DNA of 25,212 nt from positions 1-25,212 of the forward strand of contig JBQCCR010000025.1 in assembly GCA_051961995.1 (NCBI GenBank), read 5' to 3'. The notes below the pieces were generated by a model that had not been told where the DNA came from, ran no database searches, and was given only the letters and a program-made list of their open reading frames with translations. The position numbers and the translations under genes were made by a program. The stretch comes from 66-474 sp051961995 (lineage in GTDB: Bacteria > Pseudomonadota > Gammaproteobacteria > Xanthomonadales > Rhodanobacteraceae). The first letter of the stretch is position 1, and every line of letters begins with the position of its first letter. Of this stretch, positions 1 through 6,491 are shown piece after piece.

Positions 1-2
1 GT

Positions 3-1427
3 TTCAGCGTGGCCTTCGCGTTCGCGATCGCCGCGCTGCTGGGCGGTGAACTGCACTCGTCGTGGGTGCGCTGGTCGCGTCCGTGGACGAACGTCGCGTG
101 GGGCTTCCTCTCCGCGGGCATCGTCGCCGGAAGCTGGTGGGCGTATTCGGAACTGGGCTGGGGCGGCTGGTGGTTCTGGGATCCGGTCGAGAACGCGAGC
201 TTCATGCCGTGGCTGGTGGGTGCGGCACTGGTGCATGCGCAAGCCGTCACCGACAAGCGCGGCGGATTGCGCGCGTGGACGCTGCTGCTGGCCATCTTCG
301 CGTTCTCGCTATCGCTACTCGGCACGTTCCTGGTGCGCTCGGGCGTGTTGACCAGCGTGCATTCGTTCGCCGCCGACCCCAAGCGCGGCGTGTTCATCCT
401 CGGCTTCCTCGCGGTGGTGGTCGGCGTCTCGCTGCTGCTGTATGCGCTGCGCGCGCGGTTCGTCGCCGGCGGCAAACCGTTCGCGCTGGCCTCGCGGGAA
501 ACGCTGATCCTGATCGGCAACCTGATGCTGACCGTGGCGGCGGCGACGGTGCTGCTCGGCACGCTGTATCCGCTGGTGGGTGAAGCCTTCAACCTCGGCC
601 GCATTTCGGTCGGCGCGCCCTACTTCGGCTTCCTGTTCATGCTGCTGATGACGCCGCTGGTGCTGGCGCTGCCGTTCGCGCCGCTGTCGCGCTGGGGCAA
701 GGCCGACACCGCGATCTGGAAGCGCGCGCTCACGCGCATTGTCGGGCTCGCGGTGCTGGCCGGCATCGTCGGCTGGGTGCTGGGCGCGCGCGGTTTCATG
801 CCGCTGCTGGGCGTGACCGCTTCGACTTATGTCATCGCGGGCACCGCGTTCTACGCCATCAAGCGCTGGAAGGAAGCGCCCGCGGGTCGCCGCTATCCGT
901 TGGAAATGGCAGGCATGTTGTTCGCGCATGTCGGCGTGGGCGTGTTCATCGCCGGCGCGATCCTGACGCGCTCACTCAGCGTCGAGCAGGACGTCGCGCT
1001 GTCGCCGGGCGAAACCGCGCATGTCGCCGCCTATGATTTCCAGTTCAAGGGTGTCGGCGAGACGCAAGGCCCCAACTGGCTGGCGCAGCAGGGCACCGTG
1101 GAAGTTTCGAAGGACGGCAGTCCGGTCGTTACGCTGCACCCGCAGAAGCGCACCTACCCGCGCGGTCAGGTGCAGACGGAGGCCTCGATCCATCCGGGGG
1201 TGTTCCGCGACTTGTATGTGTCGCTGGGCGATCCGCTCGGAAACGGAGCGTGGGCGGTGCGCGTCTATGACAAGCCGTTCGTGCGCTGGATCTGGGCCGG
1301 TGGCCTGTTGATGATGGTCGGCGGTTTCTGCGCCGCAGCGGACAAGCGTTTCCGCCTTCGTCGCGAAGCCGGGCAACCCGAGGCAACGCCCGCGCTCCCC
1401 GCGTTACCCGCGGAACAGAATGCATGA
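3..1427 (+). CDS. ccmF: Cytochrome c haem lyase subunit CcmF, C-terminal ~475 residues (5' end outside window)
   Basis: CcmF is an integral inner-membrane protein that takes haem from CcmE and, with CcmH and CcmI, attaches it to the CxxCH motif of apocytochromes in the periplasm. Counting from the first in-frame GTG at position 9, the tryptophan-rich haem-handling (WWD) signature WGGWWFWDPVE lies at residues 51-61. Many hydrophobic helices follow, then a periplasmic domain at about residues 335-420 and a last membrane helix near 425-445. The family is usually about 640-660 residues, so some 170 N-terminal residues lie upstream of the window. The reading frame is open to the window edge, so the GTG at 9 is not taken as the start. 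The stop overlaps the ccmG start as ATGA, which indicates translational coupling within the ccm operon. The family call is very secure. Confidence 0.96.
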   Translation, partial: FSVAFAFAIAALLGGELHSSWVRWSRPWTNVAWGFLSAGIVAGSWWAYSELGWGGWWFWDPVENASFMPWLVGAALVHAQAVTDKRGGLRAWTLLLAIFAFSLSLLGTFLVRSGVLTSVHSFAADPKRGVFILGFLAVVVGVSLLLYALRARFVAGGKPFALASRETLILIGNLMLTVAAATVLLGTLYPLVGEAFNLGRISVGAPYFGFLFMLLMTPLVLALPFAPLSRWGKADTAIWKRALTRIVGLAVLAGIVGWVLGARGFMPLLGVTASTYVIAGTAFYAIKRWKEAPAGRRYPLEMAGMLFAHVGVGVFIAGAILTRSLSVEQDVALSPGETAHVAAYDFQFKGVGETQGPNWLAQQGTVEVSKDGSPVVTLHPQKRTYPRGQVQTEASIHPGVFRDLYVSLGDPLGNGAWAVRVYDKPFVRWIWAGGLLMMVGGFCAAADKRFRLRREAGQPEATPALPALPAEQNA

Positions 1428-1969
1428 ACGCACGGCTGATTCCATTCGCCGTATTCGCGCTGATCGTGGCGCTGTTCGGTTTCGGCATCGTCTGGAACAA
1501 CTATCACGATCCGCGTTACGTGCCTTCGCCGCTGATCGGCAAAGCCGCGCCGGCGTTCGACCTGCCGCGGCTGGAAGATCCCGCCCAGCACGTGCGCAAG
1601 GCGGACCTGCTCGGCAAGCCTTATCTCATCAACGTGTTCGCGAGCTGGTGCTTCGCCTGCGGCCAGGAGCACCCGGTACTGATGGCCTATTCGCAGAAGT
1701 TCGGCGTGCCGCTGATCGGCTACGACTACAAGGACCAGGCAGCCGATGCAAAAGCGTGGCTGGACGAGCATGGCAATCCGTATCATGAAGTGCTGGCCGA
1801 TATCAGTGGTGCCACCGCGATCGACTTCGGCGTGTACGGTGCGCCGGAGACCTTCCTGGTGGATGGGCAAGGCATCATCCGCTACAAGCACATCGGCCCG
1901 CTGACGCCGGAGGTGATCGCGCGGGAACTCGATCCGGCGATCAAGGCCGTGCAGGGTGTGGCGCAATGA
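1424..1969 (+). CDS. ccmG: Thiol:disulfide interchange protein CcmG/DsbE
   Basis: This is a membrane-anchored periplasmic thioredoxin-like protein of 181 residues. It reduces apocytochrome or CcmH cysteines so that haem can be attached. An N-terminal anchor spans about residues 5-24. The thioredoxin fold follows, with the active site WCFAC (Cys76 and Cys79). The GAPET segment near residues 138-142 supplies the cis-proline loop, and the typical CcmG tail with GPLTPE comes after it. The length is normal for the family (about 175-190). The dipeptide between the cysteines is Phe-Ala, where CcmG proteins more often have a proline-containing pair such as Pro-Thr; this may shift the redox potential, but that is inference. 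The gene overlaps ccmF and ccmH by 4 bp each. The start at 1424 is set by the ATGA overlap. Confidence 0.95.
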   Translation: MNARLIPFAVFALIVALFGFGIVWNNYHDPRYVPSPLIGKAAPAFDLPRLEDPAQHVRKADLLGKPYLINVFASWCFACGQEHPVLMAYSQKFGVPLIGYDYKDQAADAKAWLDEHGNPYHEVLADISGATAIDFGVYGAPETFLVDGQGIIRYKHIGPLTPEVIARELDPAIKAVQGVAQ

Positions 1970-2586
1970 GCGACCGGATAAAAGCCGCTTTGAACCCCTC
2001 TCCCCTCGGGAGAGGGGCAGGGGTGAGGGTTCGGGCGGAGCGTGATGCTTCTGCGATGCCGAATCCTCATCCGGCCCTTCGGGCCACCACGGAGCTCTTG
2101 GCCAGGGATGGCAGCTCTCCCCGGAGGGAGAAGGGAAAGAGCGCAGGCCATTTCGCCCGATTGTTGATTATCGCGATACTGCTGTTCGCCGTCGTCCTGC
2201 CCGCCTTCGCGATTGATCCGCTGCCCTTCAAGGACGCCGCGCAGCGCCAGCGCTTCCAGCATTTGACATCGCAACTGCGCTGCATGGTCTGCCAGAACGA
2301 GAGCCTGGACGCGTCGAATGCGGATCTCGCCAAGGACCTTCGCCACCAGATCTTCGACATGATGCAGCAAGGCAAATCCGATGCGGAGATCAAGCAATAT
2401 CTGGTCGCGCGTTACTCGGATTTCGTGCTGTACGACCCGCCTCTGAAGGCTTCGACCCTGCTGCTTTGGTTCGGCCCTGCGGCGCTGGTGCTGGGCGGCG
2501 GCATCGTGGTGCTGGTGCTGCTGCGGCGGCGCGCCAAACCTGCGGCACAAATCAAGGCAACCGCGGAAACGGGGGACGACTGGTGA
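1966..2586 (+). CDS. ccmH: Cytochrome c maturation protein CcmH (thioredoxin-like N-domain), with a repeat-derived N-terminal extension
   Basis: CcmH binds the apocytochrome and takes part in thiol exchange with CcmG during haem ligation. The core is clear: signal-like segment at about residues 65-82, the redox motif LRCMVCQ at 104-110 (Cys106, Cys109), the conserved three-helix region, and a C-terminal membrane anchor at about 165-187. The start at 1966 overlaps the ccmG stop as ATGA, as elsewhere in this operon, and gives 206 residues. CcmH proteins of this short type usually have about 140-160. Residues 7-62 come from a palindromic repeat (see the separate entry) that stays in frame with the gene. 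In-frame alternatives are ATG at 2056 and TTG at 2161. The TTG gives 141 residues but removes the basic residues before the signal helix. The gene identity is certain; the translated start is not. Confidence 0.9.
   Translation: MSDRIKAALNPSPLGRGAGVRVRAERDASAMPNPHPALRATTELLARDGSSPRREKGKSAGHFARLLIIAILLFAVVLPAFAIDPLPFKDAAQRQRFQHLTSQLRCMVCQNESLDASNADLAKDLRHQIFDMMQQGKSDAEIKQYLVARYSDFVLYDPPLKASTLLLWFGPAALVLGGGIVVLVLLRRRAKPAAQIKATAETGDDW
1991..2135. repeat. Composite palindromic repeat inside the 5' end of ccmH
   Basis: Three perfect stems lie close together: 1995-2004 pairs with 2008-2017 (10 bp, 3-base loop), 2073-2077 pairs with 2081-2085, and 2116-2121 pairs with 2126-2131. The outer parts resemble each other in inverted orientation (C-rich blocks with CCTCTCCC, then GAGGGAGAAGGG). 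This is the general form of repeats normally found between genes in xanthomonads. A degenerate relative lies at 19118-19196. Here the repeat contributes about 48 codons to ccmH without a stop codon. Confidence 0.75.
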
Positions 2587-3695
2587 ACGTGTGGTTCTTC
2601 GTGATCGCGGCGCTGATGCTGGCCGCGGCGCTGATCTGCGTGCTGCTGCCGCTGGTGCGTGCCGGCCGCCGCAACGGCCGCGCGCGCATGCCTTTCATCG
2701 TGGCGCTGCTGATCGCATTCGCACTGCCGCTCGCTGCGATCGGACTGTATGCGTGGATCGGAACACCCGACGCGCTGCGCGCACCGGCAGCCGATGCGAA
2801 CAAGATGGATTTCGCGCAGGCGACCGCGGAACTGCGTGCCAAGCTGCAACGCTCGCCCGATCATCCGGAAGGCTGGCTGCTGCTCGGGCAGGCGTACACG
2901 GCGATGAACCGCCCGGCGGACGCGCGCGACGCATACGGCTATGCGCTGAAACTCAAGCCCGATGATCCGGACATCATGATCGCTTTCGCGGAAGCCGACG
3001 CGCAGGCGCGCACCGATCATCGCATCGAGGGCGACTCGCGCAAGCTGCTGGAGCGCGCGGTCGCGCTCGCGCCTGATCATCAGCGCGGCCTGTGGCTGCT
3101 CGGTATCAGTGATTACCAGCTCGGCCATTTCGACGATGCCCTCGCGCACTGGAAACATCTGCTGACCTTGCTGCAACCCGGCTCGAATATCGCGAATGCG
3201 GTGGATGCGCAGATCGCGATGGCGCAGGCGCGCGCGCAAGGCAAGACGCAAGAGCAGGCCGAGGCGATCGCGCAAGCGAGGGCCGCACCCGCTGCCGCAA
3301 CAGGCGTGAATGCCGAAGACGCGAATGCCGCGGATGCGGACGCGCCGTCTTCTGCCACGCTGAAGGTGCAGGTGAAGCTCGACCCGAAACTGGCCGGCAA
3401 GGTTTCACCCGATGACACGCTCTTCGTCTACGCACGCGCGGTCAACGGACCGCCGATGCCGCTGGCGGTGGCGCGCCTGAAAGCCTCATCATTGCCGGCG
3501 AGCGTCACGCTGACGGATGCGATGGCGATGACGCCGCAGTTGAAACTGTCGTCTTTCCCGCACGTGCAGGTTTCCGCTCGCATCAGCAAGTCAGGCAATG
3601 CGATGCCGCAGGCCGGCGATCTGGAAGCACAACCGATTCAAGTCGCAAGCGATGCGAAGCAGGCGGTGGCGCTACTGATCGACCGGGTACGCTGA
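2583..3695 (+). CDS. ccmI: Cytochrome c maturation protein CcmI (CycH), TPR-containing apocytochrome chaperone
   Basis: CcmI presents apocytochrome c to the CcmF/CcmH haem-ligation complex. The 370-residue protein has two membrane helices (about residues 3-25 and 37-58) around a basic cytoplasmic loop. A periplasmic TPR domain (about 76-205) binds the apocytochrome C-terminus. An Ala/Glu/Gln-rich linker (about 218-258) leads to the C-terminal beta-rich CcmI domain (259-370), which contains the family pattern DDTLFVYARAVNGPPMPLAV. The GTG start at 2583 is chosen because it gives the same 4-bp overlap (GTGA) with ccmH as the other junctions and yields the expected first membrane helix. An earlier in-frame codon would extend the protein into ccmH. 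This is the last gene of the ccm operon and is followed by a repeat at 3707-3817. Confidence 0.93.
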   Translation: MNVWFFVIAALMLAAALICVLLPLVRAGRRNGRARMPFIVALLIAFALPLAAIGLYAWIGTPDALRAPAADANKMDFAQATAELRAKLQRSPDHPEGWLLLGQAYTAMNRPADARDAYGYALKLKPDDPDIMIAFAEADAQARTDHRIEGDSRKLLERAVALAPDHQRGLWLLGISDYQLGHFDDALAHWKHLLTLLQPGSNIANAVDAQIAMAQARAQGKTQEQAEAIAQARAAPAAATGVNAEDANAADADAPSSATLKVQVKLDPKLAGKVSPDDTLFVYARAVNGPPMPLAVARLKASSLPASVTLTDAMAMTPQLKLSSFPHVQVSARISKSGNAMPQAGDLEAQPIQVASDAKQAVALLIDRVR

Positions 3696-3706
3696 GCGGC
3701 TTTTTC

Positions 3707-3817
3707 CGTTCGCACTGAGCCCTCGAAAGGCTCAGGACAGGCTGCGCTTGCGAAACGGACGGAGTCGAGGTGGCGTGTCCTTCGACTCCGGCCTTCGGCC
3801 TACGCTCAGGACGAACG
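3707..3817. repeat. Nested inverted repeat downstream of ccmI
   Basis: The outer arms 3707-3720 and 3804-3817 are near-perfect inverted copies (CGTTCGCACTGAGC against GCTCAGGACGAACG). Inside them are a small hairpin (3717-3721 with 3729-3733) and a longer bulged stem (3760-3770 with 3779-3790). The ends, of the type GAGCCnnnCGAAAGGCTCAGGAC, match a common xanthomonad intergenic palindrome. The element sits directly after the ccm operon and could act as a 3' stabiliser or weak terminator, but no T-tract follows. Confidence 0.7.
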
Positions 3818-3893
3818 ATCATCGAACGCGGCTTGGCTCCAACGGACGTGTTTGGGTACCCTTGCGCGTTCCCCGTCCCACGCAGCGAACCCG

Positions 3894-5018
3894 ATGGCCG
3901 ACGCCCGCCAGTATTTCGACCTGCCCTCGCCTTACTTCATGAAGCGCGGCGGGGCGCTTACCGGCGCACGCCTGAGTTACGAAACCTGGGGCGAATTGAA
4001 CGGCGCGCGCGACAACGCGGTGCTGATCCTGACCGGCCTCTCGCCGAGCGCGCATGCCGCGCGCAATGCAATGGACGACACGCCCGGCTGGTGGGAAGAC
4101 ATCGTCGGTCCCGGCAAGGCGCTGGATACGAACCGCTGGTTCGTGATCTGCGTGAACTCGCTGGGCAGTTGCAAGGGCTCGACCGGACCTGCTTCGACCA
4201 ACCCGCAAACCGGGAAAATCTACCGGCTCGATTTTCCGGAACTGACGCTGGAAGACATCGGCAATGCCGCGTTCGAGCTGGCGCGCGGATTGGGCATCGA
4301 ACGGCTCGCCGCACTGGTTGGCTGCTCGATGGGCGGCATGGCCGCGTTGGGGTACCTGATCCATCATCCCGGCGCCGCGCGCGCGCACATCAGCGTGTCG
4401 ACCGCGCCACAGGCGCGGCCGTTCGCGATCGCGATCCGCTCATTGCAGCGCGAAGCGATCCGTCTCGATCCGAACTGGAACGAAGGCCACTATGACGCCG
4501 AACACTATCCGGAGGTCGGCATCAGCCTGGCACGCAAGCTCGGCGTGATCACTTATCGCTCCGCCATCGAATGGAGCGGCCGCTTCGGCCGCATCCGGCT
4601 GGAGCCGGACAAGCGCGAGGAAGAACCGTTCGGCGCGGAATTCCAGATCGAGTCGTATCTCAACGCGCACGCGCGCCGGTTCGTGCACGCCTTCGACCCG
4701 AATTGCTACCTGTACCTCTCGCGTGCATCCGACTGGTTCGACATCGCCGAGTACGCCGGGCCGGATGTGGGCGACGAACCGGGCGCGGCGGTGCGCAAGG
4801 CGCTATTGCGCATCAAGCTGCAGCGTGCGCTGGTGATCGGCGTGGAAACCGACATCCTGTTCCCGCTGGAACAACAGGAAGAGATCGCCGAAGGCCTGCG
4901 CGCCGGCGGCGCGGGAGTGGATTTCGTCGGACTGGATTCGCCGCAGGGGCACGACGCGTTCCTGGTGGATACGGAACGGTTCGGCGCAGCGATCGGCGCG
5001 TTCATGGCCACGCTGTAG
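3894..5018 (+). CDS. metX: MetX-family O-acyltransferase, probably L-serine O-succinyltransferase (alternatively homoserine O-acyltransferase)
   Basis: This is an alpha/beta-hydrolase-fold acyltransferase of 374 residues acting in the cytoplasm. The catalytic triad is visible: nucleophile Ser145 in GCSMGG, Asp320 in VETDILFP and His353 in SPQGHDAF. MetX proteins acylate homoserine for methionine synthesis. A xanthomonad subgroup instead succinylates serine for cysteine synthesis. From memory of that subgroup, the segments TGLSPSAHAA, NSLGSCKGSTGPAS, the FPEL block and ITYRSAIEW match it better than classical acetyltransferases, so serine succinylation is favoured. This is inference and needs alignment or assay. 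The ATG at 3894 is chosen over a TTG at 3852, since family members begin just before a YFDLPSPY-like segment. The stop codon (TAG, 5016-5018) forms the first bases of a palindromic repeat. The cysteine dioxygenase downstream fits a sulfur-amino-acid context. Confidence 0.88.
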   Translation: MADARQYFDLPSPYFMKRGGALTGARLSYETWGELNGARDNAVLILTGLSPSAHAARNAMDDTPGWWEDIVGPGKALDTNRWFVICVNSLGSCKGSTGPASTNPQTGKIYRLDFPELTLEDIGNAAFELARGLGIERLAALVGCSMGGMAALGYLIHHPGAARAHISVSTAPQARPFAIAIRSLQREAIRLDPNWNEGHYDAEHYPEVGISLARKLGVITYRSAIEWSGRFGRIRLEPDKREEEPFGAEFQIESYLNAHARRFVHAFDPNCYLYLSRASDWFDIAEYAGPDVGDEPGAAVRKALLRIKLQRALVIGVETDILFPLEQQEEIAEGLRAGGAGVDFVGLDSPQGHDAFLVDTERFGAAIGAFMATL

Positions 5019-5082
5019 CCCGGAGCGAAGCGGAATGGGGAACGGCTTCTTGGATTGCACACGGCGCGCCTCATCCGGGCCA
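5016..5082. repeat. Degenerate palindromic repeat that includes the metX stop codon
   Basis: Inverted arms GCCCGGA (5018-5024) and TCCGGGC (5074-5080) enclose about 50 bp. The form TAGCCCGGA...TCCGGGC is a familiar intergenic repeat of xanthomonads and related bacteria. Its TAG is the in-frame stop codon of the upstream metX gene, so the repeat abuts or defines the 3' end of that gene. The internal part is diverged from the usual palindrome. Confidence 0.6.
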
Positions 5083-5093
5083 CTGCACGCTGC

Positions 5094-5099
5094 TACAAT
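5094..5099 (+). promoter_or_regulatory. Candidate -10 element for the cysteine dioxygenase operon
   Basis: TACAAT, within TGCTACAATC, is a near-consensus sigma-70 -10 hexamer just before the cysteine dioxygenase gene. The same TGCTACAAT string occurs at 14531-14539 before the aldehyde dehydrogenase gene. No good -35 hexamer is seen at the usual spacing. The predicted transcription start (about 5105-5107) would exclude or make leaderless the first in-frame ATG at 5105. Confidence 0.45.
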
Positions 5100-5125
5100 C
5101 CCAAATGCCTGAATGTCATCAGCAC

Positions 5126-5710
5126 ATGCCCATGCTCGCCGTTGATTTCCCCGGCCGCCGCAAACTGATCGAATCGCTGGATTCGGCGGTGGCGAAACCC
5201 GACACCGCGCAGGTCACGCGCGCGCTGCGCGATGCGCTGTGCCGGATGATCCGCTGTCCCGACGTCGCGCTGCCTTCCTGCGTATTCGAGCCTTGCGCCG
5301 ATCACTACGCGCGCCGCGAGCTGTACCGCAGCGACGAGCACGGCTACTGCGTGGTGGCGATGACGTGGAGCCCGGGCCAGGGCACGCCGATCCACGATCA
5401 CCATGGCATGTGGTGCGTGGAAGGCGTCTGGCACGGCGAGCTGGAAGTGGTGCAGTACGAACTGCTGGAACACGACGAGCGCCGCTACCGCTTCCGCCCC
5501 GCCGGCGCCATCCAGGCCGGACCCGGCTCCGCCGGGAGTTTGATCCCGCCGCACGAATACCACACCATCCGCAATCCCAGCGACGAATCCGTCACGGTCA
5601 GCCTGCACATCTACCAGGACCGCATGACCTGCTGCTCGGTGTTCGAGCCGGCCGGCAATGAGTGGTACACCCGCGGCGAGCGGGCCCTTCCGCAGGACAA
5701 CACGCACTGA
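5126..5710 (+). CDS. Cysteine dioxygenase (type I CDO, cupin)
   Basis: This is a cupin-fold, non-haem iron enzyme that oxidises cysteine to cysteine sulfinate. With the ATG at 5126 the protein has 194 residues. The iron ligands are His90 and His92 in PIHDHHGMWC and His146 in PHEYHTIRN. Arg63 in HYARRELY sits where mammalian CDO has the Arg that binds the substrate carboxylate. Cys97 and Tyr163 fall at the spacing of mammalian Cys93 and Tyr157, which form the thioether cofactor; bacterial CDOs usually have glycine at the Cys position. Three in-frame ATGs exist (5105, 5126, 5132) and none has a clear Shine-Dalgarno. The first is disfavoured because the codons between it and 5126 are unlike the GC-ending codons of the gene and because a -10 hexamer lies right before it. 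The VOC gene starts 5 bases after the stop, so the two are probably co-transcribed. A 3-mercaptopropionate dioxygenase is the main alternative. Confidence 0.87.
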   Translation: MPMLAVDFPGRRKLIESLDSAVAKPDTAQVTRALRDALCRMIRCPDVALPSCVFEPCADHYARRELYRSDEHGYCVVAMTWSPGQGTPIHDHHGMWCVEGVWHGELEVVQYELLEHDERRYRFRPAGAIQAGPGSAGSLIPPHEYHTIRNPSDESVTVSLHIYQDRMTCCSVFEPAGNEWYTRGERALPQDNTH

Positions 5711-5715
5711 CGCAC

Positions 5716-6114
5716 ATGGCGGATATCCGGCTGGATCATGCTGTTGTGCCTTCACGCGATCGCAAGTCGGGCGCGGCTCTGCTGGCGGAGCTCCTGGGCG
5801 TGCCGTGCGCAGCGGAGACCGCGGTCGGTCCGTTCTCGCCGGTCTACGTCAGTGACGACCTGACCCTCGACTTCGCGCAGGCCGAAGGCCCGTTCCCGCT
5901 GCTGCATTTCTGCTTCCGCGTCGATGATGCGGACTTCGACGCCATCCTCGCGCGCATCCGCGAAAAAGGCATCGCGTTCCGCAGTCGGCCGATGGGCGAA
6001 GCGGACATGCAGGTCAACACGCGCGACGGCGGCCGCAGCGTGTACTGGAACGAACCCGACGACCACGTCTGGGAAATCCTCACCGTGAGCTACGCCCGAC
6101 AACCCGCGCCCTGA
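5716..6114 (+). CDS. VOC-superfamily (glyoxalase/bleomycin-resistance-like) protein
   Basis: This is a small cytoplasmic protein of 132 residues with one vicinal-oxygen-chelate domain made of two beta-alpha-beta-beta-beta modules. The first module starts with the pattern IRLDHAVVPSRD (His8). The second ends with SVYWNEPDDHVWEILTV, where Glu120 is the usual last metal ligand. His64 (LLHFCFRVDD) could be another ligand. The substrate cannot be read from the sequence, as VOC proteins include lyases, dioxygenases and resistance proteins. The ATG at 5716 is 5 bases after the cysteine dioxygenase stop, so the gene is probably in the same transcript. A role connected with thiol metabolism is possible but is inference from position only. 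An upstream extension in the same frame would overlap the dioxygenase gene and is not favoured. Confidence 0.82.
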   Translation: MADIRLDHAVVPSRDRKSGAALLAELLGVPCAAETAVGPFSPVYVSDDLTLDFAQAEGPFPLLHFCFRVDDADFDAILARIREKGIAFRSRPMGEADMQVNTRDGGRSVYWNEPDDHVWEILTVSYARQPAP

Positions 6115-6134
6115 TGCTCGCCTGCATCGAACGC

Positions 6135-6163
6135 TTGGCTTCCGATCCACGTTCCCGCATACT
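6135..6163 (+). promoter_or_regulatory. Promoter of tRNA-Leu
   Basis: A -35 hexamer TTGGCT (6135-6140) and a -10 hexamer CATACT (6158-6163) are separated by 17 bp; each matches four of six consensus positions. Transcription would start near 6170, about six bases before the mature tRNA. The GC-rich bases after the -10 are typical of stringently controlled stable-RNA promoters. Confidence 0.55.
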
Positions 6164-6175
6164 TTGCGGCCCGCT

Positions 6176-6262
6176 GCCGAAGTGGCGGAATTGGTAGACG
6201 CAGTGGACTCAAAATCCACCGCCCTTAAAAGCGTGTGGGTTCGAGTCCCACCTTCGGCACCA
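6176..6262 (+). tRNA. tRNA-Leu (anticodon CAA), 87 nt, CCA encoded
   Basis: The acceptor stem GCCGAAG (6176-6182) pairs with CTTCGGC (6252-6258). The discriminator A (6259) and the encoded CCA (6260-6262) follow. The anticodon loop is CTCAAAA, giving CAA (reads UUG). The long variable arm (about GCCCTTAAAAGCGTG) marks a class II tRNA, and the T-loop has GTTCGAGTC. This is a complete, normal tRNA gene. Confidence 0.97.
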
Positions 6263-6272
6263 CGCATTCCAG

Positions 6273-6302
6273 AGTCCCGCCACGAGCGGGACTTTCGCTT
6301 TT
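6273..6302 (+). terminator. Terminator-like hairpin after tRNA-Leu
   Basis: An 8-bp perfect stem (AGTCCCGC 6273-6280 with GCGGGACT 6286-6293, loop CACGA) is followed by TTCGCTTTT. This is consistent with an intrinsic terminator for the tRNA transcript, though the T-run is interrupted. Confidence 0.65.
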
Positions 6303-6312
6303 CGCGATCCGC

Positions 6313-6337
6313 AAAAAGGGCCGCTTGCGCGGCCCTT
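6313..6337 (-). terminator. Intrinsic terminator, best read on the minus strand (EF-hand gene)
   Basis: A 9-bp perfect stem (AAGGGCCGC 6316-6324 with GCGGCCCTT 6329-6337) has a TTGC loop and a run of five A on the plus strand before it. On the minus strand these become a T-run after the hairpin. It would stop transcripts from the EF-hand gene and also back up the tRNA-Leu terminator. Confidence 0.7.
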
Positions 6338-6491
6338 CTGTCTCCTGAGGGGGAAGAGCTCCCCGGGCGGTTACTGCGTGCTGCCTGCGTCAGGCTGCAG
6401 CATGTGCGGATCGCACCGATCCGGGGACCACGAACCTGAAGCCCCGGGGTGCGCGGCGCAGACCCTCCCGTCGGCCCCTGCTGCACAGACG

